5,080 nt of DNA. Source: Oscillospiraceae bacterium. GTDB lineage: Bacteria > Bacillota > Clostridia > Oscillospirales > Ruminococcaceae. The number at the start of each line of letters is the position of its first letter. Position 1 is the first letter of the stretch. The position numbers and the translations under genes were made by a program. The notes under the pieces were generated by a model. That model made no database searches. It was given only the letters and a program-made list of their open reading frames with translations, and was not told the origin of the DNA. The stretch covers positions 1 through 5,080 of the forward strand of contig DPBR01000010.1 of assembly GCA_003516865.1 (NCBI GenBank). The letters run 5' to 3'. Below are positions 1-5,080 of this stretch, one piece after another.

Positions 1-77
1 GCGATTATGCGGTGTTGCCCTAAGGAAAATTTAGGAATGAAAAGCCGCGGCATACCAACCGCATAATATGCAATATT
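1..77 (+). other. Window-edge segment with a 10-bp inverted repeat; tail of an unseen upstream transcript
   Basis: No gene is recognisable here. Bases 4-13 (ATTATGCGGT) are the exact reverse complement of 58-67 (ACCGCATAAT). The enclosed 44 nt contain a second small hairpin (19-23 CCTAA with 31-35 TTAGG) and the self-complementary GCCGCGGC at 44-51. In RNA this would make a closing stem with an inner hairpin, directly upstream of a terminator. That layout fits the 3' end of a structured RNA or the untranslated tail of an upstream gene. Two short open frames enter from the left edge, stopping at 21-23 and 64-66, but both are too short to judge. I compared it by eye with common riboswitch, tmRNA and SRP signatures and saw no convincing match. 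Confidence 0.35.
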
Positions 78-110
78 CGCCCCTCCGCTTTCTGTCGGGG
101 CGGTTTTTTT
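78..110 (+). terminator. Intrinsic (Rho-independent) terminator of the upstream transcript
   Basis: CGCCCC (78-83) pairs perfectly with GGGGCG (97-102) across a 13-nt loop, and the stem is followed by G103 and seven T residues (104-110). There is no matching A-tract on the left side, so it should act on + strand transcription. It separates whatever lies to the left from the cas operon and implies that the cas genes use their own promoter. Confidence 0.85.
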
Positions 111-229
111 GTCTGATTTTTTTGCTGTTGAAAAACTATGGGAATTTGCCGATAAAAAATGATTTTTAAAAAATGGCTTTAGATTAATTTGGCGAAATTA
201 ACAAAAATACGCTATTTTGTCTAAATTTG
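111..229. other. AT-rich non-coding region upstream of the cas promoter
   Basis: No plausible gene is present in either direction. The stretch is rich in A and T runs, especially 151-174 and 196-229, and could serve as an UP-element-like region that strengthens the downstream promoter. It contains short dyads: AAAAAT-G-ATTTTT (155-167), ACAAAAATA (201-209) facing TATTTTGT (213-220), and TTTTGTC (215-221) facing GACAAAA (232-238), the last overlapping the -35 box. These may be protein sites or chance features of AT-rich DNA. Confidence 0.4.
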
Positions 230-277
230 TTGACAAAACCTTGTTCATAATGTATAATTGAAATATACTTGTTAACA
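227..277. promoter_or_regulatory. Possible operator pair: repeated TTGTTRACA elements flanking the promoter
   Basis: TTGTTGACA (227-235, covering the -35) and TTGTTAACA (269-277, just after the predicted start site) are near-identical direct repeats. The second contains the perfect palindrome TGTTAACA (270-277). Their centres lie 42 bp apart, about four helical turns, so a regulator bound at both would sit on the same DNA face. A weaker related element in opposite orientation (AATTAACAA, 196-204) lies further upstream. The first copy is partly forced by the -35 consensus, so this is suggestive only. Confidence 0.25.
230..258 (+). promoter_or_regulatory. Consensus sigma-A promoter of the cas operon
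   Basis: The -35 box TTGACA (230-235) and -10 box TATAAT (253-258) both match consensus exactly and are separated by the optimal 17 bp. Transcription should begin near 264-266, leaving a leader of about 35 nt before the cas3 start. No other promoter of similar quality is apparent before the window ends, so cas3, cas5c, cas8c/cas11c and cas7c are probably one transcript. The boxes are seen directly; the start site and operon extent are inferred. Confidence 0.85.
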
Positions 278-281
278 TTTT

Positions 282-298
282 TTGACATAAGAGGTCAA
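282..298 (+). promoter_or_regulatory. cas3 ribosome binding site inside a small dyad
   Basis: AAGAGG (289-294) precedes the cas3 ATG by 5 nt and is a moderate Shine-Dalgarno site that supports the chosen start. TTGAC (282-286) and GTCAA (294-298) flank it as a 5-bp inverted repeat with a 7-nt loop, so most of the Shine-Dalgarno would lie in the loop of a weak RNA hairpin. The dyad could also be a DNA operator half-site pair. The ribosome binding role is likely; any regulatory role of the dyad is speculative. Confidence 0.55.
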
Positions 299-299
299 T

Positions 300-2477
300 A
301 TGGAGAATTTTCTTGCTCACATCAGAAAAGATAACGGAAAAGAACAGACAATCGAAGAACACCTAAGCGAAACCGCATTTCTTGCAGAGGGTTTTGCCGA
401 CAATCCGTTTAAGCCGCTTGCGCGTTATACGGCGATTATTCACGATATCGGAAAGTTTCGCGACGGGTTTCAGAAGCGTATCCGCGGGCTTTCGGCTTCG
501 CCTTGTGAACACGCCTGCGCCGCTGCTCAGGAAATACATTCTCACGCGTTTGACAGCAGGATGATGAGTTTTTTCGCTCCGCTCCTTGAATATTGCACTG
601 CGGGTCATCACGCCGGTCTGCAAAACGGTATACCTACTCCCGTTTCGCCGCAGGGGTCGCTTTGGGAAGCGTTGACGAGGCGCGTTGACGATATCGACAA
701 GTACAAGCCGCTTTATGAGAAGTTTTGCGCTCCGCCCGACGACAAACAGCTAATGCTTGTTTATGAAGCGCTTGAAAAGGGTATTGACAAATCCTCGCCC
801 GACTCAAACCGTGAATTTATCGAACGGTACGCTTTTTTTACGCGTTACGTTTTTTCTTGTTTAACGGACGCGGATTTCCTCGACACGGAAAAATTCTGTT
901 CGGGAGGGCTTGAACGCGGACTGAAAGGCGACTTCGCCGCGGCGCTTAAAAAGGTGTGTAAAAAGCTTGATGAAATGCCGAACGACACCGAGGTTTGCCG
1001 CGCTCGCCGCGAGCTTCAAAATCAGGCGTTTCGTTCACATTCCGACAATCGGATAAATATTCTCAATATGCCGACGGGAAGCGGAAAAACGCTTTGCAGT
1101 ATACGGCTTGCGCTCGAAAGCGCCGTGAAAAACGGGAAAAAGCGTATTATTTACGTTATTCCGTACACCTCGATTATTGAACAAACCGCCGATACGTTTA
1201 ATGAGCTTTTTGGCGATGTTCTGCCTGTTTTGCAGCATCACTCAAATTTTGATTATGACAATGTTTCGGTCAGCGAGGACGAGGCTGAATTTCTCGCGCG
1301 TACAACAGAGAATTGGGACGCGCCGCTTATCATCACAACAAACGTTCAATTTTTTCAGTCTATCTATCACAATCGTTCGTCAAAGCTTCGGAAACTTCAC
1401 AATATTGCAGACAGCGTTATCATATTTGATGAGGTTCATATGATGCCGATTGAATATCTTCAGCCATGCTTGCGCGCGGTTGGTTATCTTGTGAATTATC
1501 TGCACTGCGAAGCGCTTTTTTTGTCCGCCACAATGCCCGATTTTTCCTCGATGCTGAAGAAATACGCGGCGGGCTGCGGTTTCTCAGAACTTATTTCCGA
1601 TAAAAGCAGGTTTATGAGCTTCAGAAACTGCTCCTGCAAGGATATGGGGAAAATAAGCGAAGAAAGCTTGCTCTGTGACGCAGATTTATACGACAGTTCG
1701 CTGATTATTGTCAACAGCCGCAAGCGCGCTCGCGAACTTTACAAAAGCTGTACGCGAAAAAACCGCTTTTGTTTGTCGACTTATATGACGCCGAATGACC
1801 GAACTAAGGTATTTGAAAAGATACGTTCGCTTCTGCGCAATGAGCCTGTTACGGTTATCTCAACGTCGCTTATCGAGGCGGGAGTCGACCTTGATTTTGA
1901 CGCGGTTTTTCGTGAGATTTCGGGACTTGACAGCGTTATTCAGTCTGCGGGCCGCTGCAACCGCGAGGGCAGAGCGGATACGGGATTTATGCACATTTTT
2001 GCTTTCGAGGACGACGTTCCGAGAGGTCTGAAAATGCGCGCAAACCTCACGAAAAGCCTGCTTTGCGAGTATGAGGATATTTTCTCGTCCGACTGTATCA
2101 CGGATTATTACAAGCGGCTTTACGGAGCGCTTGAACAGAATGTTGACGGCGGCACGATTTATAGCAATAATATGAAGCCGAATTGTATTCCTTTTCGCGA
2201 CTATGCCGACAGCTTCAATCTGATTGACAGCGACTCGATAAACGTTATTATTCCGTGCAAAGAAAACGCGGCGCTCGTCGAAAGTCTGGAATACGCTTCT
2301 GCGGCGCTCAGAAAGCTTTCGCGATATTCCGCGTCGCTTAAATGCAGAGAGTTTCGCGAGCTGCTTGAAACGGGAGTTATCGGCAAAAAGGGCTTTGGCT
2401 ATGTGCTGAATATTCCCGAATATTATTCATCTGAAACGGGCTTTGACCCGAATTATAATATCAATACTGTTTGCTGA
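300..2477 (+). CDS. cas3: CRISPR-associated nuclease/helicase Cas3, type I-C
   Basis: The 725-residue protein is the target-degrading effector of type I CRISPR interference. Cascade recruits it to the R-loop, where it nicks the displaced strand and unwinds and degrades DNA 3' to 5' using ATP. The N-terminal HD nuclease domain (about 1-220) shows H21, the HD pair H48-D49 with K52, H71 in CEHACAA, and H103-H104 in TAGHHAG, the expected metal ligands. The helicase follows: Walker A TGSGKT (259-264), motif Ia around VIPYTSIIEQT (286-296), DEVH (377-380), SATMP (409-413), motif IV near 468-480, STSLIEAGVDLDFD (521-534), and QSAGRCNREG (548-557). A short C-terminal region (about 600-725) completes the protein. 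Length and domain order are normal for I-C Cas3, and no key residue is missing. The ATG is preceded by AAGAGG and lies 35 nt below the predicted transcription start. It is the first gene of the operon, 11 nt before cas5c. Confidence 0.97.
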   Translation: MENFLAHIRKDNGKEQTIEEHLSETAFLAEGFADNPFKPLARYTAIIHDIGKFRDGFQKRIRGLSASPCEHACAAAQEIHSHAFDSRMMSFFAPLLEYCTAGHHAGLQNGIPTPVSPQGSLWEALTRRVDDIDKYKPLYEKFCAPPDDKQLMLVYEALEKGIDKSSPDSNREFIERYAFFTRYVFSCLTDADFLDTEKFCSGGLERGLKGDFAAALKKVCKKLDEMPNDTEVCRARRELQNQAFRSHSDNRINILNMPTGSGKTLCSIRLALESAVKNGKKRIIYVIPYTSIIEQTADTFNELFGDVLPVLQHHSNFDYDNVSVSEDEAEFLARTTENWDAPLIITTNVQFFQSIYHNRSSKLRKLHNIADSVIIFDEVHMMPIEYLQPCLRAVGYLVNYLHCEALFLSATMPDFSSMLKKYAAGCGFSELISDKSRFMSFRNCSCKDMGKISEESLLCDADLYDSSLIIVNSRKRARELYKSCTRKNRFCLSTYMTPNDRTKVFEKIRSLLRNEPVTVISTSLIEAGVDLDFDAVFREISGLDSVIQSAGRCNREGRADTGFMHIFAFEDDVPRGLKMRANLTKSLLCEYEDIFSSDCITDYYKRLYGALEQNVDGGTIYSNNMKPNCIPFRDYADSFNLIDSDSINVIIPCKENAALVESLEYASAALRKLSRYSASLKCREFRELLETGVIGKKGFGYVLNIPEYYSSETGFDPNYNINTVC

Positions 2478-2484
2478 GAGGTGG
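2478..2484 (+). promoter_or_regulatory. cas5c ribosome binding site (decides the start)
   Basis: GAGGTGG sits 4 nt before the ATG at 2489, immediately after the cas3 stop codon. It favours this ATG over the in-frame TTG at 2471, which lies inside the end of cas3 and would add six residues (MLRGGL) that translate the ribosome binding site itself. The resulting N-terminus, MSYGFRVIVDGDYACFTRPE, is the normal Cas5c beginning. Confidence 0.8.
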
Positions 2485-2488
2485 TTTA

Positions 2489-3214
2489 ATGAGCTATGGA
2501 TTTAGGGTTATCGTGGACGGCGATTACGCTTGCTTCACAAGACCCGAAATGAAAGTCGAGCGCGTATCTTACGATGTTCCGACTCCGGGCGCGCTTGAGG
2601 GATTGCTGAAATGCGTCTACTGGAAGCCCTCGATACGTTACGTTATCGACAAAATTATCGTGTTTAACCCGATAAAATTCATCAATATCCGGCGCAACGA
2701 AACAAAGGATAAGGTGAAATTTTTGGAAGTAAAGAAGGCTATGAATGGAAAGAATGGCGCTCCGGAAATTACAATTAATTCCGACACAATCAGCCAGCGC
2801 GCGGGAATGTTGCTGAAAGACGTGCGGTATGGGATTGAGTTTCACTTTGAGATGACGGGAATAAGAAGCGACCACGAAGATGAAAACGAGGAAAAGCACT
2901 ATAATATCCTTATGAGAAGATTGAGGAAAGGTCAGTGTTTTCGCCAGCCTGTGCTTGGCTGCCGCGAGTTTTCGGTTAAAAGTCTGAAGCTTGTCGATGA
3001 GTTTCCGATGAACGAGATTTCCGATGAGCTAAAAGGCGATATCGACCTTGGATTTATGCTTTACAGGCTGAATTTTAAGGACGGCGGTATCCCGCTTGAC
3101 GAGGATTGGGAAAAGCGCGTTTTCTCCGACAGCGCAGAGCCGTCGTTTTACCGCCCGCGTCTTGTCGACGGAGTAATTGACGTTCAGAAATACAGGAGGG
3201 ATACGCGATGCTGA
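2489..3214 (+). CDS. cas5c: Cas5c (Cas5d), pre-crRNA-processing Cascade subunit, type I-C
   Basis: The 241-residue RAMP-fold protein replaces Cas6 in type I-C. It cleaves the CRISPR transcript within each repeat, then stays bound to the crRNA 5' handle as part of Cascade. Recognisable family blocks are GDYACFTRPEMKVERVSYDV (11-30), PTPGALEGLL with YWKP (31-47), VIDKIIVFNPIKFINIRRNE (52-71), the glycine-rich-loop region and KDVRYGIEFHF (110-120), and KGQCFRQPVLGCREF (147-161). Y44, K136 and H137 align by motif (YWKP and KHY) with the catalytic Tyr/Lys/His set described for Bacillus halodurans Cas5d, so it should be an active endoribonuclease. A basic insertion at about 72-90 and an acidic patch (DHEDENEE, 128-135) just before K136-H137 look loop-like. 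It overlaps cas8c by 7 nt, suggesting translational coupling. The assignment is secure; catalytic activity is inferred from motif position. Confidence 0.95.
   Translation: MSYGFRVIVDGDYACFTRPEMKVERVSYDVPTPGALEGLLKCVYWKPSIRYVIDKIIVFNPIKFINIRRNETKDKVKFLEVKKAMNGKNGAPEITINSDTISQRAGMLLKDVRYGIEFHFEMTGIRSDHEDENEEKHYNILMRRLRKGQCFRQPVLGCREFSVKSLKLVDEFPMNEISDELKGDIDLGFMLYRLNFKDGGIPLDEDWEKRVFSDSAEPSFYRPRLVDGVIDVQKYRRDTRC
3194..3200 (+). promoter_or_regulatory. cas8c ribosome binding site inside the end of cas5c
   Basis: AGGAGGG lies 7 nt before the cas8c ATG at 3208 and within the last codons of cas5c, whose stop (3212-3214) is downstream of that ATG. This fixes the cas8c start and supports coupled translation of the two subunits. 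Confidence 0.85.
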
Positions 3215-4998
3215 TAAGCGCCCTTTGCAATTATTACGACACGCTTGCGAAAAGCGGGCGGCTTGAAGAAAAGGGGTTTACAAATCAGGACGTTTCCTAT
3301 ATGATTTTTCTTAATCCCGACGGTTCGGTTGCCGATATTATTGATTATATCGATGAAATAACCGTTGAAACGAAAAAGGGGACGACTACTAAAAAGGTTA
3401 AGAAAAAGATAAGAGTTCCCGTTCACCCCGTTTCTACATCAGTCAAAGCATATTTGCTTGATTATCGAGGCGAGTACATTTTCGGCTATGAGAAAAAGAA
3501 GAAGGAAAACGAGATTTTCTTTCACAAGGAAAAGCGCGACGCTTGCGTTGAGAAAAATCTTGAATTTATCTCCGGAATTGACGCTCCCGTTGTAAACGCC
3601 TATCGTAATTTCTTGTTAAATTGGGAAAAACCCGAATCTATTGACGATACTTTTTACAAAAAAGTTGTGGGTTCAACGTGCTGTTTCGCGCTGAACGGTC
3701 ACCCCGAACTTCAGCTTCAGAACGACAGCGAAATCATAAAAAGATGTCGCGAGAATATCGCTGAAACAGATGTCGGTGATTGTGAAATCGGTATCTGCGC
3801 GATTACGGGCGAAGAACAGCCTATTGCTCGGCTTCACAACAAGATTCGCGGTATTCGCGGGGGTCAGGCGAGCGGCACAACCCTCGTCTGCTTCAACAAC
3901 CCCTCGGACGAGTCTTATGGCAAAAGTCAGTCGGTTAACAGCAGCATTTCAGTTGCTGCCGCGGAAAAGTATGTCGACGCGCTGAATTATCTGCTTCGCG
4001 AGAACGCTCATCACACCTTAATCAACGACCTTACAATGGTTTATTGGGCTGATACCGAAAATTCCGAGGAGGACGGCGCTGCGTGCGATTTTTTCAGTTA
4101 TTTCTGTTTAAGCGGAAAATCCGACCGCGCCGATACCGACAACAGGCTTTCGGCGATAATGTCGAAGCTTCGCACGGGAACGGTTTTGGCGGACGATTTG
4201 GCAGCTGACGGAATTGACCCGTTGGTGAATTTCTATGTTGCGGGATTAACGCCGAATACCTCGCGTGTGAGCGTGAAATTTGTGTACAGAAACTCTGTCG
4301 GAAAGCTTGTGGGGAATATTGCGGCTCATCAGCGCGACCTCTGGCACAGCGGACTTAATGAGAATACGCAGCTTACGGTGTGGACGCTTACAAACGAGCT
4401 TTACTCGCCGAAAATATCGCCTTCCGAAAGAAAGCCGCCATATCCGCTTTACGCGGCGCTTATGGAGAGTATTCTCAACGGCTCGCGCTATCCGCGTGCG
4501 CTGTTAAGCACGGTTGTTCAGCGCTGCAAGACCGACAGCGATGATGAAGAAAAGAAATTTTATTCAGTAAACAGCAGGAGAGTAGCGATAATAAAGGCGT
4601 GCTTGAACAGAAAAGCGCGTTTTATGAATAAACAGGAGGTAATTTCAATGGCACTTGACACGGAAAATAACAGCCAGGCTTATGTCTGCGGAAGAATTTT
4701 CGCTCTGCTTGAATATGCGCAGAAAAAGGCTGCAAATGGCGACTTAAACCGCACAATCAAGGACGCTTATTTTACATCGGCTTGCTCAAAACCGTCGACG
4801 GTTTTCCCGCGGCTTATGCAGCTTGCACAGCATCATCTTGAAAAAGCGGATAACGGCGGTTATATCAACAAGCTGATTTCGGAAGCTATCGACAAGATTG
4901 AGGGGAAATTCCCGTCGACGCTTTCTCTTGACGAACAGGGCGAGTTTATTATCGGATATTATCAGCAGAACAAGAGCATTTACACAAAAGCCGAATGA
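3208..4998 (+). CDS. cas8c: Cas8c (Csd1), large subunit of type I-C Cascade
   Basis: The 596-residue protein is the large Cascade subunit, which recognises the PAM, helps open the target and serves as the Cas3 docking surface. The N-terminus MLISALCNYYDTLAKSG is the family start. The hallmark central block runs ICAITGEEQPIARLHNKIRG (196-215), continues with IRGGQASGTTLVCFN (216-230) and ESYGKSQSVN (235-244), and reaches MVYWAD (277-282). GLTPNTSRVSV (346-356) with the following NIAAHQRDL is a second conserved block. The C-terminal helical part (481-596) carries ALLEYAQKKA, FPRLMQLAQHHL and LDEQGEFIIGYYQQ, and is also made separately as Cas11c. Two lysine-rich stretches in the N-terminal half (55-69 and 96-110) probably contact nucleic acid. 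Length is typical, with no frameshift. It starts within the end of cas5c and is followed 22 nt later by cas7c. Confidence 0.96.
   Translation: MLISALCNYYDTLAKSGRLEEKGFTNQDVSYMIFLNPDGSVADIIDYIDEITVETKKGTTTKKVKKKIRVPVHPVSTSVKAYLLDYRGEYIFGYEKKKKENEIFFHKEKRDACVEKNLEFISGIDAPVVNAYRNFLLNWEKPESIDDTFYKKVVGSTCCFALNGHPELQLQNDSEIIKRCRENIAETDVGDCEIGICAITGEEQPIARLHNKIRGIRGGQASGTTLVCFNNPSDESYGKSQSVNSSISVAAAEKYVDALNYLLRENAHHTLINDLTMVYWADTENSEEDGAACDFFSYFCLSGKSDRADTDNRLSAIMSKLRTGTVLADDLAADGIDPLVNFYVAGLTPNTSRVSVKFVYRNSVGKLVGNIAAHQRDLWHSGLNENTQLTVWTLTNELYSPKISPSERKPPYPLYAALMESILNGSRYPRALLSTVVQRCKTDSDDEEKKFYSVNSRRVAIIKACLNRKARFMNKQEVISMALDTENNSQAYVCGRIFALLEYAQKKAANGDLNRTIKDAYFTSACSKPSTVFPRLMQLAQHHLEKADNGGYINKLISEAIDKIEGKFPSTLSLDEQGEFIIGYYQQNKSIYTKAE
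4634..4640 (+). promoter_or_regulatory. Internal ribosome binding site for cas11c within cas8c
   Basis: AGGAGGT is a full anti-16S match placed 7 nt before an in-frame ATG (4648), spanning codons that read Gln-Glu-Val in Cas8c. It is at least as strong as the site used by cas8c itself and stronger than those of cas3 and cas7c. Such a site deep in a coding gene, at optimal spacing and in frame, is the expected signature of separate small-subunit translation. Confidence 0.9.
4648..4998 (+). CDS. cas11c: Cas11c, small subunit of type I-C Cascade, translated from inside cas8c
   Basis: A 116-residue protein identical to Cas8c residues 481-596, in the same frame and sharing its stop codon. In other type I-C systems (Desulfovibrio vulgaris is the best known) the small subunit is produced by internal initiation in cas8c. 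Several copies line the inner face of Cascade, stabilising the R-loop. Here the start MALDTENNSQAYVCGRIF has a perfect AGGAGGT 7 nt upstream. Residues are largely helical in character: AYVCGRIFALLEYAQKKA (11-28), FPRLMQLAQHHLEKA (53-67), YINKLISEAIDKIEG (72-86), ending LDEQGEFIIGYYQQNKS (94-110). An in-frame ATG eight codons earlier (4624) lacks a comparable site and is less likely. Standard gene callers miss this gene because it is nested. The size matches known Cas11c proteins. Expression is inferred from sequence. Confidence 0.88.
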   Translation: MALDTENNSQAYVCGRIFALLEYAQKKAANGDLNRTIKDAYFTSACSKPSTVFPRLMQLAQHHLEKADNGGYINKLISEAIDKIEGKFPSTLSLDEQGEFIIGYYQQNKSIYTKAE

Positions 4999-5008
4999 TT
5001 TAATATGA

Positions 5009-5013
5009 AAGGA
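5009..5013 (+). promoter_or_regulatory. cas7c ribosome binding site
   Basis: AAGGA lies 7 nt before the ATG at 5021, in the 22-nt gap after cas8c/cas11c. It chooses this ATG over the one at 5005, which has no such site and is out of frame with the Cas7 reading. The site is weaker than the internal cas11c site. Confidence 0.75.
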
Positions 5014-5020
5014 AATTATT

Positions 5021-5080
5021 ATGGAAGCTATTAAAAACAGATATGAGTTCGTTATGTTCTTCGACGTTGAGAACGGAAAC
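5021..5080 (+). CDS. cas7c: Cas7c (Csd2), Cascade backbone subunit, first 20 codons only
   Basis: Cut by the right edge. The visible residues MEAIKNRYEFVMFFDVENGN match the conserved N-terminus of Csd2-type Cas7, in which an asparagine-Arg-Tyr segment leads into a beta strand ending in Asp-Val and a Gly-Asn loop (usually continuing Pro-Asn-Gly-Asp). Cas7 is the RAMP-fold subunit that polymerises along the crRNA spacer to form the Cascade filament. Its position directly after cas8c is the standard I-C order. Only the start can be judged here, so integrity of the rest is unknown. Confidence 0.9.
   Translation, partial: MEAIKNRYEFVMFFDVENGN

Noticed and set aside
1..66. Open frames entering from the left edge, stopping at 21-23 and 64-66
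   Set aside because: Only a few codons of each are visible, with no recognisable protein ending, and the region also has RNA-like pairing. Not enough to call a gene.
143..199. Imperfect inverted repeat AATTTGCC (143-150) and GGCGAAATT (191-199)
   Set aside because: It needs a bulge, is mostly A/T and has a wide spacer; likely chance in AT-rich DNA.
282..287. Second TTGACA resembling a -35 box
   Set aside because: It lies 13 nt before the cas3 ATG, and no -10 hexamer follows at a suitable distance. The consensus promoter at 230-258 explains expression.
2486..2899. 137-codon open frame on the minus strand opposite cas5c
   Set aside because: It is fully antisense to a well-conserved cas5c with family motifs, and its translation resembles no known protein. 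It is a shadow frame.
4572..4590. Another GGAG-like sequence in cas8c (GCAGGAGAG) considered as an earlier cas11c ribosome site
   Set aside because: No in-frame ATG, GTG or TTG follows at usable spacing, whereas the site at 4634-4640 has an ideally placed ATG.
4624..4626. Upstream in-frame ATG (cas8c codon 473) as an alternative cas11c start
   Set aside because: It has no Shine-Dalgarno in front and would itself contain the AGGAGGT site; the ATG at 4648 fits far better.
1..5080. CRISPR repeats, transposon ends or tRNA genes
   Set aside because: I found no regularly spaced repeats, no terminal inverted repeats with a transposase and no tRNA-like cloverleaf. The array probably lies outside the window.

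Overview
This window holds the promoter-proximal half of a type I-C CRISPR-Cas operon, all on the + strand. The order is cas3 - cas5c - cas8c (with an internally started cas11c) - cas7c (first 20 codons only). This is the canonical I-C order, so cas4-cas1-cas2 and the repeat-spacer array would be expected beyond the right edge. None of those is visible here, and I see no CRISPR repeats. Organism (inference): strong AGGAGG-type Shine-Dalgarno sites, an AT-rich intergenic region with a consensus sigma-A promoter, and moderately GC-rich genes suggest a Firmicute, probably a gut- or rumen-type Clostridia. The sequence cannot fix genus or species.

Left edge to 299: the first ~77 bases contain a 10-bp inverted repeat and no recognisable gene. 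They are followed by a good intrinsic terminator (78-110) that closes an unseen upstream transcript in the same direction. About 120 bp of AT-rich DNA then leads to a textbook sigma-A promoter (TTGACA, 17-bp spacer, TATAAT; 230-258). Its expected start site is near 265, giving a leader of about 35 nt before the cas3 ATG at 300. Small dyads around the promoter and leader could be regulatory but are unproven.

300 to 5080: Cas3 (HD nuclease plus superfamily 2 helicase) has all its key motifs. Cas5c keeps the Tyr/Lys/His set that cuts pre-crRNA in type I-C, which has no Cas6. Cas8c (Csd1) is the large Cascade subunit. A perfect AGGAGGT followed at 7 nt by an in-frame ATG lies inside the last fifth of cas8c and should give a separate 116-residue Cas11c small subunit. 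The right edge cuts the start of Cas7c (Csd2), the backbone subunit. Genes are tightly packed (11 nt, 7-nt overlap, 22 nt), consistent with one polycistronic mRNA.

How they work together (known for the family): Cas5c processes the repeat transcript and stays on the crRNA 5' end. Cas7 coats the spacer, Cas8c recognises the PAM, and Cas11c lines the inner face and supports the R-loop. Cas3 is then recruited to nick and unwind the target. Every readable part looks intact and probably functional. The system type itself is not new; the clearest point beyond routine annotation is the hidden cas11c gene, followed by the promoter architecture.
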